Shown here in pieces: positions 33,445 through 45,587 of a stretch of 64,000 bases of DNA. Below the pieces are notes generated by a model. The model ran no database searches and was not told where the DNA came from. It saw nothing but the letters and a program-made list of their open reading frames with translations. Origin of the DNA: Gigaspora margarita (taxonomy: Eukaryota; Glomeromycota; Glomeromycetes; Diversisporales; Gigasporaceae); the NCBI GenBank assembly GCA_009809945.1, contig WTPW01000026.1, positions 680,958-744,957 of the forward strand, read 5' to 3'. Position numbers and translations under genes: made by a program. Positions within the stretch are counted from its first letter, which is position 1. Every line of letters begins with the position of its first letter.

Positions 33445-34739
33445 AATAGTATCGTATACTGATTAATTCACCAAATAAATACCTTTATCAAGACTATAAA
33501 TAAAAGGCTATTTATTGCTAGCATACTACTCTATTAATCTCTTTCTATTGGAAGATTTCAGAATTAAATAAAAAAAAAATAACGCATTTCAGAAATAAAT
33601 TGGAGTGCTAAAAACTTATTGCGGATCAAAATTTTGAAATCAGAAAGAGATGGGATTGTTTGGAGGTCTCTATTCATTAATTTAAATTATAAGAAAATTA
33701 AATATTGTTGATACATAGTTTATTTAAAAATAAATACCCCATCTATTTCTGATAAATCAAATTCTCGTATATTAATTCTGAATCTGGTCTTTATCGTTGG
33801 TACACACTTATTTGAAAATAAGTACATCAGCTATTTCAATTAAAATCAAAATTTCGCATTAATTTTTTTTCAATAATTTTGTAGACTTTGTCTAAAATAG
33901 TACTTCCATTAGAGTTTGTATTTCTTTCAAAACCTTCTACATTCGCGCGAAAAATTGGATTTAATCATTTTTTGAAATTTTATTAATAGTACACCTCTTA
34001 GTTTTGATTAGATTATACGTATGCAAATAATAAATATATTTAACTTGAAAGACAGTTAAATAATAACAGTATGTTAGAGCAATAACATTTGTTAGCTGAT
34101 TAAAATCCTTTTTCAGATATTATTCTATACCATGTAATTATTGTTGTTCTATTCTATTAAATTTTAGATATAGCTCATAAAGGTGCTAGCATATAAGTTA
34201 TTACGTAATATTTTAGGGTGGAATTATAGCAATATTTTTAGGGATAGTAAAAAAATTTAAAACATTGGATTGACACTGAAATTTAGCTGAAACTAAAATA
34301 CCGTCTTTGATTGGTTTATTTCCTTTTCAGTTAATATCATAAAATTATCTTTAAAAAAGGCGTGTATAATTTTGAACATATTACAATGAATATAAAAAAA
34401 AAATACGTGTATAATTTTGAATTTATTACAAACAAAGTACATATAAAAAAAATACGTAAGAATTATAAGAGATGTATTGGATTGCTTTTTTTATTTTTGC
34501 ATCGACATCAAATTACTTTTAATGTACTTTTAAATATTTAAATTCACAATTTTTCATTAATTTTATCAATTAATACAAATTCTTCTCGCATTAGTGTTAT
34601 ATTAGTGAAATTGAAGTACATAGTATATATTCACGTACAATTTATTTTGAAAAAACCGCCATATGTAATCTTATTATATAAGTCCTTGGGTGTGAATTAC
34701 TTGACGATTTTAGAAGCAATTCAATGAAATAAAAAGAAT
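33445..34739. other. Intergenic, nothing recognised
   Basis: AT-rich. No frame, RNA gene or element ends that I can support. TATAATTTTGAA repeats near 34365-34425 (about 45 bp apart) are a weak direct repeat. Confidence 0.5.
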
Positions 34740-35479
34740 TTGTTCCTCCCAAGTTAATTATCATTAGAATTGTCATCGTCAAACCAATCATCATCCTTAA
34801 TTTATTTCTGGATTCTCAAGTTTTAATATACAGTTACAAGCCTTTTACCTGATAATAGTTCAAACTGCACGATGTTTATTGTTAATAACCTGAAATTTGC
34901 CCAACAACGTTCCGAGGCAGCTGAAGAAGTCGACATCGAGAGACAAGTTCACCAACAGAAGTGAATTTATTTGAAAAATTAGATTTTCACCGACTAATTG
35001 GACTCGAATATCCAAAATCAGTATTCTGAAGAACTCATCAGTCTTGGCGATATATTTTTGAATTACTCCATAAATCTTTAGAATAATCGAGTAAATTAGG
35101 ATATTTAATTTTTTCTAAACGTGTTTGTAATATTATATTACATGCGCAGCAATTTCAAATTATAAACTTTTTCAAGATACAGAATATTAAAATTCTCAAG
35201 ATCATTTGACCACAAACCCTTAATTTAAATTTATTAATAAGGTTTATTTTAAAATTTACAAATTTATGATAATTTAAAAAAAACATACTTAGGATCTAAG
35301 ATATTTGCAATTGCTATTGCACGGTGAAGCACAAAGCCAAACCGTTTGTCAATTATATTAAAAACCTTTAATTCAAAATCCAATTCTAAGTTGCATGAAT
35401 CAACTAATTGCTGAATTAGTTGCCATTGAGGATGGACATGTGAAAAGTAAAAGTTCATTAGATTCGATAAGCCTAACAA
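34740..35479 (-). pseudogene. hAT transposase relic (C-terminal part)
   Basis: Minus-strand pieces match the end of hAT transposases: IIDKRFGFVLHRAIAIAN followed by ILDPKY (upstream helical region), then, after a gap with stops and frame changes, TSSAASERCWANFR, the S-E-R-x-W signature of the hATC dimerisation domain, then RLVTVY and an acidic tail DDDWFDDD. In-frame stops and shifts separate the pieces, and the upstream DDE catalytic part is missing, cut off near the repeat fragment at 35500. It cannot now mobilise the many hAT-type elements in this window but may be a remnant of the kind of enzyme that did. Confidence 0.75.
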
Positions 35480-35499
35480 AAGGCATTAAGAAAGAAGCT

Positions 35500-35626
35500 A
35501 GTTTATGCTAAAAAATTAAATAGAAAAAATGAATAATTGGTACAATTGGAACTCAAAAAAAAAAAAAAAATTGAAAAAATTAGGTCGGCGGGTTATGTAA
35601 AAACGAAAAATAATCTGCATAGCCTA
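35500..35626. repeat. End fragment of the 39915-40321 repeat family
   Basis: ATTGGTACAATTGGAACTC, a long A-run, then GGTCGGCGGGTTATG followed by AAAAACGAAAAATAATCTGC match the right half of the element at 39915-40321. Confidence 0.65.
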
Positions 35627-36993
35627 ATACAATGATTGGAATCGCTTAATCCTAAAAATTAGCTCACAATTCTTCGATACATTATACTGGTAACGGGCAA
35701 AAATTATCTTAATACTAGTCAAATTAGATGGTTAACATTTAAAAGATTTTAGGTAGGTCCAATCTCAAATATAAAAAATAAAGTTCCTTAGCAATTTTAC
35801 CGTGAAGTAGGCCCATTATCAATATTCAAATTTTTATTCTAAGGAATTCACGTGATGCTCTCTACACGCACGCATGTACTGTACATACGTACATACGTAT
35901 AACCAAAAAAATATAACATGCAGTTGATAATCAATGTACTAACAACAATGTGATTGGGATAATGTAATAAAAGATAATTTTGTGTTCCTGTGGAATTGTT
36001 TGTAGTATTATTCTAAAAAAAAAACAAAATAATATACAAATGCTTACTTAATTTTCTAGAAGATAAATTAAAATAAACATATTTATCATGATTTGCTAAA
36101 ACAATCACTGTACCCCATGTTACATCTTGTTAAACATATTGTATATTAGATGAATTCGTAAAAATATATCCCTTCACAAAGAATAACCAATTGGATTAGA
36201 AGACAACATATATTCTCAAATTGGAGCTTATTTAGAGAATCTCGTTTTATAAACGACCTTATTCTTTTAAGTCAATTTTTATAGAATAGTTTCATCCATG
36301 AAACCGTTATTATGGATTATGGAATTCATACTCCTATTTTGTACCTATCTATAAAAGGCACTATACACTTATTTAAAAATGGGCATTTAATGCAACTTTA
36401 CACTTATTTAAAAATAGGCATTTAATGAAACTTTACACTTATGGTTTTTAGATTTATATAAAATTAAAAAACAACTTCAAAATTTGCTGCTAAAAAAAAA
36501 TCATATAAAAGGTGCGTCTCATTGGTAGAGTAGGTAGATATTTTATGCAATAGATTATTTTCTAGAATACAATATGCAGTGACCAACTATAACTGTGACA
36601 CTATTCAGTTAAATATTTGTTTAGAATAAAGAAGATTTCTATTTGTATGCGGTGTATATAAACACGGGCCAACTGATGTTTCTAACAAAAAAAAAAAATT
36701 CCTTGCGAAATTTTGGTATAAACTATACCTTGCTCCATCCTAGACCCACCCTTATCCTAACCATAAGCAAGGCTTAATTTTTTGTTTATAATGTTTTAGC
36801 GGGGAGTGTTGCACGAATTTTTAAATCAATTGTTAATGTCGTGTTGCCGTGTACATACACACCGTGTACTATTAGAAATTTCTAAATAGATTATTTATAA
36901 AAAGTTTATTAATTTTAATACTGTATTTTATTATAAACTACATTTTTATGATAACCATTATAAACAAAGATAAAAGTTTTTATGCATTATAAG
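35627..36993. other. Intergenic, no gene seen
   Basis: AT-rich with no supported coding frame. It contains one tandem pair (listed) and an alternating run GTACTGTACATACGTACATACG at 35876-35898 with weak self-complementarity. Confidence 0.45.
36369..36440. repeat. 35-bp tandem duplication, two units
   Basis: TTATTTAAAAATGGGCATTT then AATGCAACTTTACAC is repeated directly with two substitutions. Confidence 0.75.
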
Positions 36994-37182
36994 AGGACCC
37001 CGAGCAATCTATAAATAGGTAACAATTTTACAAAATCTTAATATTTACTAAAAATAGAAAAGATCAGCAAAAAAAGTCAAAAACAAGCATTAATATTACT
37101 AAATATAGAAAAGATCTACACAAAAATGGTCAAAAATAAGCAAAAGCAAATTGTCACCTATCTATGTATAGCTCGGGGTCCT
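36994..37182. mobile_element. 189-bp MITE with 8-bp duplication
   Basis: Perfect ATTATAAG flanks. Ends AGGACCCCGAGCAATCTAT and, inverted, TGTATAGCTCGGGGTCCT, extended by AGGTAACAATTT / AAATTGTCACCT. The centre is a two-unit direct repeat containing AATATAGAAAAGATC and AAAAATGGTCAAAAA. It lies about 190 bp upstream of the kelch gene and may overlap its promoter. Shares its AGGACCCC start with 25667-25964. Confidence 0.85.
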
Positions 37183-37370
37183 ATTATAAGTCACAAAATG
37201 ATAGGTAATTTTTTGAAATAAAATTCGATTGTTTTAATCATTCACTTTTTTCTGAAATATATTACATCGTAACACCATACCAAAAAATTTAAATTAAGTT
37301 CAACAACAACTGAATATTGGTTTTTTGGTTCTCACGAATAAACCATTAGCACCAAGTGATTTTTAAATAT

Positions 37371-39496
37371 ATGTCGACTATGAATTTTAAAGATGTATTG
37401 TCGCTCTTGAGCATAATTTTTATTTTATCACGGAATGTTCTTTATGGACATTCACTTAAACCTGAGCCACGCGGTGGTCACATGGCAACATTGGTCAATA
37501 ATAAAATTTATTTCATGGGTGGGTCGAGGCCTATACCAAAGAATTCACCAGAATGGAATCAAACCCATCAATATATCTTATCGGATGAGGTGTTCTATCT
37601 CGATCTTTCGTCACAATTTAATATCGATTCACCTCCGTTCACTAATCTTTCTGATATTTCAAGAATGCCATTTGGAAGTGAAAAGGGATCAACTGTATTA
37701 GGAGATAGTGGTCAACGTATATATCTTAATGGTGGTGTACAACAAAATATGGCAACATTGAATTACAATGCGTCAGATTCTATTCTTTGGATTTATACTA
37801 TAAAGTCACGACAATGGAGCACTACTGGACCAGGAACTCACGGAACACTACTACCTAGACGCCGATCCACTGCAACAATTATAAATTCGAAGAATGTAAT
37901 TTATATATTTGGTGGAAGGGTAGATTTAGATACGGGTTCAAGCGTATTAATTATATATGATGATTTTTTCACATTTGACACAAATTCATTGGAATGGAAA
38001 AATCTTTCATTACCTAATCATCCATCTAAACGAAGTCATTGCACTGCAACTTTAATGCCTGATGGAAGAATTATTTACATAGGAGGCGTCACCCAAAACA
38101 ATCCTGGAGAAGATGCAATTCGTATACACATGACTGAAGTGAGTACGCAAATACTCAAATTCATTACAATTTTTACATTGTGTTTTAAAATTTGGTATCT
38201 CTAATTTTAGATATATATTTTCGATACTGTTCAATCAACTTGGTTATTGCAGGTAATCTTCATTTTTTCATATTAATTCCTATTTCTTTAAAATTTAATA
38301 AAAAATTAATAAAGTAGATAAATTGTTATTTACTTTAGACTGCAAACAGTCCTGAAAATATTGATCCTCGTGTTGGACATACCGCTGTTCTAGGTATATT
38401 AAGATAAAATTACTATTATGTTCATACATATAATTTCAAATTTTTATAATTCTAAATTATCATTATTCAAAGCACCAGATAATAATACTATCGTCATATT
38501 AGGAGGAACTCAAAGTTATGGAGTAAACCAAACTACACCATATCCGGTATTCGTATTGCTGGATGTTAAATCAGAACCATTTCAATATTCAGCACCCACA
38601 CCTTCAGGATCGATTCCTCCTCCATTGGCATTTCATACAGCGACACTTTATCAAGACTATATGATTGTAGCATTTGGTAATGACTTATTCAATATGCATG
38701 CCAATGTGACTATTTGTTTTTTTGGGGCATATCTTCCTAAGAAAACTGCTTACGATTTGCTATATTGTTATATACATTTCAAAAATGACAATGAACGAAA
38801 AAAATTTATGCAAAGATAGTTCTGACAAAATTATAGTACATTATTGCCAAGGCCAAAATTAATCTCTGGTTTTCTTTTATTTAGAAAGTTGGCAATGAGT
38901 AAATGAGGATACTTCTATGTCAACTTTTTTTTTTTCTAAATCAAGGTATTAAATATTATTAACTGTTGGCAATACATTCTATAATTCCAATTGAATTACT
39001 ATGCATCTTTTTTTTTTTTTCTTCTTTTAAATATCGATAGTATTTTTTTATAAATAAGCATTAAATTGAGCAAATCATCGACAAGTCTTTCTATGAGATG
39101 CGTTTTAAAAGCATAATACTTGTCACTTACTCAGCTTTTATTGACACTAAAATTCACTCCTAGCGACTTTTTTTTTTTTTTTTAAACCATACATATATAT
39201 ATATAGGTAATATCACCAATGATTATGGACCGCCAAATGATACATCTGCTGATATATATTTAATGAAACTTACAAATCCTTCAAATTATACATGGGTGAC
39301 ACAATTTGGAAAGCCTCCTACTCCTTCTGTTTCTAATACCTCTAAACCTCCTGATAATCCTGAATTGATCGCCATTATTATTCCTCCTGTTGTTGGCGTA
39401 ATTATTGGTACCGTTATTGGTATAATTATAATAGTATGGCGCAGCCGTAATCCCAGACGCGTTAATGAACCTCTTGTTGGGGAACCATCCAATTAA
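37371..39496 (+). CDS. Secreted/membrane-anchored kelch-repeat protein, five exons
   Basis: Proposed join: 37371-38138, 38211-38252, 38339-38393, 38473-38676, 39207-39496, giving 452 residues. All introns are GT-AG with consistent phase (donors GTGAGT, GTAATC, GTATAT, GTAATG). Residues 1-26 are a hydrophobic signal peptide (LSLLSIIFILS). About six kelch-type blades follow: GGHMATLVNNKIYFMGG, RIYLNGG, NVIYIFGG, GRIIYIGG, TIVILGG and YMIVAFG. Residues about 410-433 form one membrane helix (IIPPVVGVIIGTVIGIIIIV) followed by a short basic tail (WRSRNPRR). The start ATG at 37371 is preferred because a frame extension upstream has only GTG; ATG 37380 is also possible. Likely a cell-surface protein with an extracellular beta-propeller; partner unknown. 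The fourth intron is 530 bp, the others 72-86 bp. Confidence 0.85.
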
Positions 39497-39914
39497 TTAA
39501 CAATAATTGGGCTGGAGCTGAGGAACGAAGTGGAAGACCCTCAAGCCTTACTCATAGGAATTTTATTGTTATCCGGCTCCCGCCCTGTAATTGTGATGAA
39601 GTCTCGGCAATCCCCTGTAACCCTTTTTTTAATAAGCAACCCGATCATTGAACAGAATTATTATTAACGTTAAAAACAAAATTGATTAATAAACTGAATA
39701 AAAGTTCGCAACTTGAATTTTTTTTTTTAATAAAATGCAAAAAACACAAGAATTTATACGCCTGAGCAAAAGACCGCAAGTAATAATGCTAAAAAATTGG
39801 CTTCGATGACACCTGAAGTATTGAAATATTTAGTGAATTAACAAATAGATAAATAATAATCATAAAGTATATTTAAAAATTATATTGAATTTATTAGAAA
39901 ATCAAAATATATTG
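39497..39914. other. 3' flank of the kelch gene
   Basis: No gene. A GC-richer patch (39507-39630, including GGCTGGAGCTGAGGAACG and CCGGCTCCCGCCCTG) directly follows the stop codon, then AT-rich DNA with AATAAAATG near 39727. The GC-rich patch may be 3' UTR or an old inserted fragment. Confidence 0.4.
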
Positions 39915-40321
39915 GGCCACACAAAGTTAATTTTTCGTTTTGCATAACCTGATATTTCAAAATCCCGGTCGGCGGGTCGGTTTTTTTTTTTTTTTTTTTT
40001 TTNAAAAAAAAAAAAAAAAAAAAAAAAAAACATTACGTGGCCTAATTAATCCATCCATGTTCACATCTAAAGTCACGCAAAGTTGATTCTTCGGTTTGCA
40101 TAACATGGAATCAGAAAATTTTGTCTTTTTTTTTATCGGGCCTATCGGGTAATTATGGAAAATCACGGTCGTCACATCATCGGGTGACACCGGAGAAAAA
40201 AATTAAATGGCAAAAATGGAATTATTGGCACAATAGGAATTGAAAAAAAAAATAAAAAATTTTTTTTTGGAAAAATTGGGTCGGCGGGTTATGCAAAACG
40301 AAAAATTAACTTTGCGTGGCC
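39915..40321. mobile_element. 407-bp inverted-repeat element with poly(T)-N-poly(A) core
   Basis: GGCCACACAAAGTTAATTTT then TCGTTTTGCATAACC mirrors GGTTATGCAAAACGAAAAAT then TAACTTTGCGTGGCC, 35 bp each. A third internal half-copy (CACGCAAAGTTGATTC, about 40074) suggests a composite. The long T-run joined by one N to a long A-run (39981-40030) is a foldback where assembly is doubtful. Related pieces are at 12428, 35500 and 46036-46368. Confidence 0.75.
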
Positions 40322-41714
40322 TTGTCTCTATTACTCGCCTGCCAACTTTCCGACAATGATCGTAATCTTTTAAAAAAAATTTTTCTCGATACAGTCATAA
40401 ATCGCAAAGCTTAATATTATCACAAACCAAAATAAACAATGAGACAAGGAATATGCTACAGTTTTTAAATCTGTTACTATATCAAGAGTCTGTGCTCTTG
40501 CAGGTCTTCGTTTCAATAGTATTTTTTTATAATAAATTACAAAAATTAGGGAAATACATTTACAGAGATTAGAGACTTTTATGTTTATTTGCTGCTATTA
40601 ATATAAATTTATAAAATACGTTGCTTATATTAATGAATTGGATGGATTTTAATTATATTATATATTATATATTTGATGTATTAGATAAGTTACAATACTA
40701 ATTTTAACCATTTTATTACTAGTGCTTATAAAAACCGTATTTATCTTATTATTTTAATATTATATGAACTAAAAAAAAATGCATATTATTTATATATCTT
40801 TACCCAATATGCATTAAAATTGACGCAATCTCAATTTAAAAAGCAATGCATTTAATAATTATTTAAAAATTGGCTTCTGTTCATTATGCACACTTTGTAT
40901 CTTTGAAATTAGATTAACTGAGATATGGATAATTTAATATATTCAATATATTCTCAAATTTTATAAGATAAGCAACGATGAAGTTTACAATTAGCTAACT
41001 TGTAAAAATTTATGTATGTAGGCAAAATCTGATTCATTATCAATAATGACGATAAAAATTAGAAAAAATTTTTTTATCATGAGGTATCATGCGCATTTTA
41101 CATATCATGCGCATTTTATTATAAAATGCGCATTTTTCCCATCTCTAATTGTACTGGCAATTTTTTTTAAATTGCATCAATTTTAAACCTAAACTCAATT
41201 CTAACAACAATGTCTAGAATTCATTGCCTGCGAAATTAGCTGTTGATAAAATAACTCCTATGAAACAGACTTGCCCATGGATTAATCAGCTGCAAAATAA
41301 CCTTTCCTGAAATTAATTCTCTGCGAATTAGTTTTCTGTGAAGTAATTATTGGTGAGTTTATCGAGGTCCAGTGAACCTGATACCATTAAATAAAAATTA
41401 AATAAAAAAACTCATAAAATCGAATTAATATATTTAAATAAAATTTTAATAAATGCAATTTAAACCTTAAGACGATCTGTAATAATGATAAAAAGTAGTT
41501 TATGTTATTCTTGTTCCGCGTCATTTCTGGATTTATGTCGATTCTGAATTGTCAATTTAGAATCGGTATCCATTTAACAATTATTAAAAAAAAAAGCAAG
41601 CGAAAAAATTTAGAAATAATAATAATAATAATAATAATAAAATAAAAAATTAAAAAATATATATATAAATAAATAAAAAGAGAATAAAAATCAATATAGC
41701 TTAAATAAGAAAGA
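40322..41714. other. Intergenic, AT-rich
   Basis: No supported gene. ATCATGCGCATTTTA is repeated at 41087-41133, and a degenerate inverted segment with GCGAAATTAG / CTGCGAATTAG phrases lies at 41220-41370. An (AAT)n microsatellite is at 41615-41640. Confidence 0.45.
41615..41640. repeat. (AAT)n microsatellite
   Basis: About nine consecutive AAT units. Confidence 0.9.
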
Positions 41715-41834
41715 TTGGAGGGTTTTAAATCTGATTGGCTCGCCACCTGTACCATACCTGTGTATGGCGCGCCAGGTGCACCACCCATATTAGTGCACCA
41801 TTGGCGTCGCCAAGTACCCTGCACCGCAACCCTA
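41715..41834. mobile_element. Terminal fragment of a hAT-type element
   Basis: Reads, from its right end inward on the minus strand, TAGGGTTGCGGTGCAGGG, GGCGACGCCAATGGTGCAC and GGTGCACCTGGCGCGCC. TAGGG fits the hAT end pattern and GGTGCAC is repeated as subterminal motifs usually are. No matching left end is found in the window, so it is truncated or its partner is lost. Confidence 0.5.
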
Positions 41835-41929
41835 CCTTACGCACATAAATGATTCCGAAAAAATAAATTTATCCTAAACACACACACCATAAAAACGTTT
41901 CTTTTCTTTATAATTGTTTTTTTTGTTAC

Positions 41930-42862
41930 ATACGTTCGTAAATTGTGAAAGTGGTGGGAATCGGGTCTATTGATAAATATCATTAACAACACCACTATCT
42001 AACTAAACCAATATCTAACAATTGGGCAAGACTCTTGGTCCTCGAATTGGTAGGCAAAAGAGGCGTGGAAGATTTGGTCTGGGTCTCGAGGCTCTTTTAG
42101 GTCTTGCTGCAGCGATGTCAAGCGAAGATAATTACCTCTTGTATTTCTTATAAATGTCTTGGGTCGGTGGTTCTAATTCCACTTAATTTATAACTTCTTC
42201 TTTATTTAAGGTGAAGGTTCTATTGCAATCGTTAATATTATTAACGATCGTCACGTGGTCAAGGGCGAAATTGGATTGATGCAGGTGATTAATTGAACAA
42301 TGGCAGAGATTGATTGTTCGATAAATCAGGTAATCAAAGAAGTTTAATGGATTTATGGTTTTATATAAAAGGTGTTTCTTTCTTTAACTGGGTTATACTA
42401 AACTGAGTTCAAAACGCGGGTTACGAAGTCACAACTAGCGACAAGACTAACTTAGAATAACGAATATTCTATAGATATAAGGTAAATTCAATAAGCGTGT
42501 TTATTATAATAAAGGTTTCAAAGACAAGAGAAAACTTCTTAACACTTCTACACTGATTTTGAAGGTTAGAACTCGACTCTTTTTAACTTCAAAAAACTCA
42601 CACTTGAGAGTTATTCTTTATTGAAGCGAAAAGGAGGTATAATATACTTTCTCCCTTTTAATAAATACATGAAATTTAAACTAACTCTGCTAGCTCTATT
42701 GAATCGCTTCTGACTCATCATGACTACAATACCTTTTTGTGAAGGTCAGAAGTGGTTTCTTACGCCTCGAGGCGTACTTGGGGCGAGAGCTGGCTCTGCG
42801 TTGGTGCCGGAGCCAGAATTACATGATGCCAGTATCATAGTATTAACGGTGCCAAGACTGAG
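41930..42862. other. GC-richer island with coding-like pieces, origin unknown
   Basis: Composition changes here. On the plus strand, 42026-42150 reads QLGKTLGPRIGRQKRRG followed by FGLGLEALLGLAAAMSSED, and about 42210-42282 reads GEGSIAIVNIINDRH followed by VVKGEIGLMQV; both look like protein but stops follow and no splice model I tried keeps frame. Around 42362 TATATAAAAGG precedes AT-rich sequence, and a CGCCTCGAGGCG palindrome lies at 42765-42776. A decayed retroelement or a degraded gene are both possible. I recognise no family. Confidence 0.35.
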
Positions 42863-43145
42863 CTAAATGCACTATTTGGCGAAAAAAAGGAAATAAACAA
42901 ACATTGGCAGCTAAATGCAGGTGCGAAAACTGGTATGTGGCTCCAGCGTGCGCAGTTGCCATATGCTAAATCTATTGTGTACATTGTTTATCGAAGAAGG
43001 GAATAAATAATTAGAGGAAGCGAAGTCCAGATGCGAGAACTAGTAAGCACTCATTGTTTGGGGAAAAAGGGAATAAACGAACAATAGCAACGAAATGCCA
43101 GGTGCAAGAACTATGTGCTCAAACCGGAAATTGCTGCGGCATATT
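42863..43145. repeat. Three degenerate direct repeats in the GC-richer island
   Basis: Units starting near 42871, 42984 and 43053 share a framework of TTTGG.GAAAAAGG, AATAAACGAACA, GCAACGAAATGCCAGG and TGCGAGAACTAGTA. They are separated by unequal spacers. A 70-codon frame (43054-43266) covers the third unit and its flank; it has no recognisable domain. Confidence 0.55.
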
Positions 43146-43269
43146 TCACAACGTGCGTCACTATGGGACATTTATATCGGCCAATGAAATTGCTCATATG
43201 TTTGCACAGTATAATGCGTTTATCCAAGATTCTCCCATTTACTCAGCCCCAATGTTAACTGGTTAATTA

Positions 43270-44520
43270 GTAACAAAATTGTTTTAAGCCTTATATATTT
43301 GATTCTTAATTAATTTAAAACATAGTTGGACTGTAACCTATATGGTTATCAAAATAAATTATTGTATGATAAAAACTTGATCATTAATATATGAATTATA
43401 GAATTTATTTAATTTTAATTACACCTTTTTATATAAGTTTACATTTTGTACGTATATAATCAGGCATAGGTCATACAACTGACACATAATAATTTATAAA
43501 GTTATAAAAACATCAATCTTTGATTTTAAGCTAAGTTCTATTATATATATGTACTTTTCTTCAATTCTTATATTATAAATTCTACATTATATTAAACCTT
43601 ATAGCTTATGAATTGTAATTGTCAAAAAAAAAAGGCGCAAAGAAATTACATACGAATGGCATGTAAATTTTCGCATGATTTTTCAATTTATACAGTACAT
43701 GAGTTGTTCATAAATTAAGAAATGACATGTTATTTTAAAATCTGTATAAATTTACCGATAAATAAAAAAATTATACTAACAAAAATGTATAAATTTACTG
43801 ATAAATAAAAAAATTATACTAACAAAAATAAATAAATAAACAAATAAAAAATAAATACAAATTAAATTTGCATATAAATAAATATATTCAAATATTAATG
43901 TATATTTTAGCACGTAATTAGGATTTTGCATTCATCACGTAAGCATTTCCAAACTTTAACTGCAAGAACATGACTTAATTTTCTGTCTGTCTTACTTATT
44001 TACGTATGTACCGCTTTTTTTGTCAAGAATTTTGAAAACATTAACCACCCGTTATTAAACATTGAATTATAATGAAAATTTGGTCTTTTTTTTTAGCATA
44101 AATAGACGCTTGTTATAGCGACTTCTATCAGCCAAACTTCGTTTAGTTTCCTTTTATTGATGACGTTCTCTTATATTTGATCAAGCATCTCACAAGTCAT
44201 GAATTATATTTTTGCAAATTCATAAAGTCGAAGTAAAAAATATAGTATGGAGAGATAAAAAATCAATTCAATATCTATATATTTAAAAAGTCGACCTTCT
44301 TTGTGTCCGCCTGTGACGAGTTCTTTTATATTTGTTCTGTATCCAAAGTAGATCAGTAATAACGAGTTTTAACTAATAATATTGTAGGATCAATATAACG
44401 CAAAATAATTCAAATTTTTTGTTTATGAACCGTCCTAACAGAAAAAAAACTCCATTCCACGCGAAATCTAATATAATCATTCTAATTAAAACATAAACGC
44501 TAACCTAAAACGCTATTAAA
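43270..44520. other. Intergenic, AT-rich
   Basis: No supported gene. A 43-bp unit (TGTATAAATTTACCGATAAA onward) is duplicated in tandem at 43743-43828. Confidence 0.5.
43743..43828. repeat. 43-bp tandem duplication
   Basis: Two direct units differing by one base, each ending in TTATACTAACAAAAA. Confidence 0.8.
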
Positions 44521-44533
44521 AAGGATATTAACA

Positions 44534-44636
44534 CTGACCACAAAGAGCTGTTAGAATGATTATTTAATAGTAACCATAAAGAACTGTTAGAATGATTATT
44601 TAATAGTAGCCATAAAGAACTGTTAGAAGGAATATA
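44534..44636. repeat. 36-bp minisatellite, about 2.5 units (unit 5)
   Basis: Same unit as 5590-5718, here marking the left start of unit 5 without an upstream F-box gene. Confidence 0.75.
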
Positions 44637-44639
44637 ATC

Positions 44640-45587
44640 TTTTTTATTAAGTGTAATTTATAAATAAATCGCGTGTATATGTAATTATTAAATTAATTTT
44701 CCATTTAAAGTTTTCCGATACTAGTTTTCAAGTTACACCTGATGAGTTTGTTTTATTACATCACAACTATTACTATTGTTCCAGGGATACTTGAAAAAAT
44801 CGTTAATGATTGAATCATAAGTATTTGATGTCAGCCAATGTCAGTACATGTAACTTATTGATTCCAACTCAGTAACTATCTATTTGATCTGAATATTGAT
44901 AATAACTGCAAGTTTCATGATTTGCATTAATAATCGCCAGAGTCAATTTTTCAACTGGTGATAAAGTGCATCTTTGTTAATTTTGGTTCATGTCCGGATA
45001 CTGTACATGTTTTATCTTGAAGAATAGTACCAGTTGATGTAATACATTAAAGACAAGTAAATTCTATGAAAAACATACACTTGGTACAGTACATCTTAAT
45101 CCTTGACCCGGATTATCAGATTATCAGTCAACGCTTTAGTCTTGTTAATTGATAATCGACATAAATTGAAAAATGGAGCGTAGTGCGAAATATATTATTT
45201 TTCAATCAAAATAAGTGATATAATACCCACTTTATGCTTATCTGAGCAATATAAAATATTTTCAAAGTTTTTCTGTTAATTTTCAAAGAAATTATATTAA
45301 TCCTCTGTTTTAATTATAATATGTATAAAGTATCATGGTATTTAATTTGTTCAAGTAGAAGTAATTTTAGTAATTAGCAATTAATAACAATACGATGAAT
45401 TAGTATTTCAATTTTTAATATTATCATCAGCTGATCAAGACCGCCATTCAAGTGCCCGAGTTTTTTTTTGTTGGAAATTAAAATTAGGAACTCACTAAAG
45501 CCATATTTTTCAACCCATCAAAAGTTCTTTTTTCTGAAAAAGTAATTTACATGACCCTATGTAAGTACAAACCTTTTCAGCCTGCAC
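44640..45587. repeat. X block of unit 5 (left part)
   Basis: No gene. Collinear with 690-1830 and 15700-16640, including the vestigial F-box 3' end near 45225-45440. Interrupted by a hAT-type insertion; it resumes at 46996 and ends about 47080. Confidence 0.65.

Noticed and set aside
39286..39492. 68-codon frame opposite the last kelch exon
   Set aside because: Antisense shadow of the membrane-anchor exon, whose repetitive codons give an open reverse frame.
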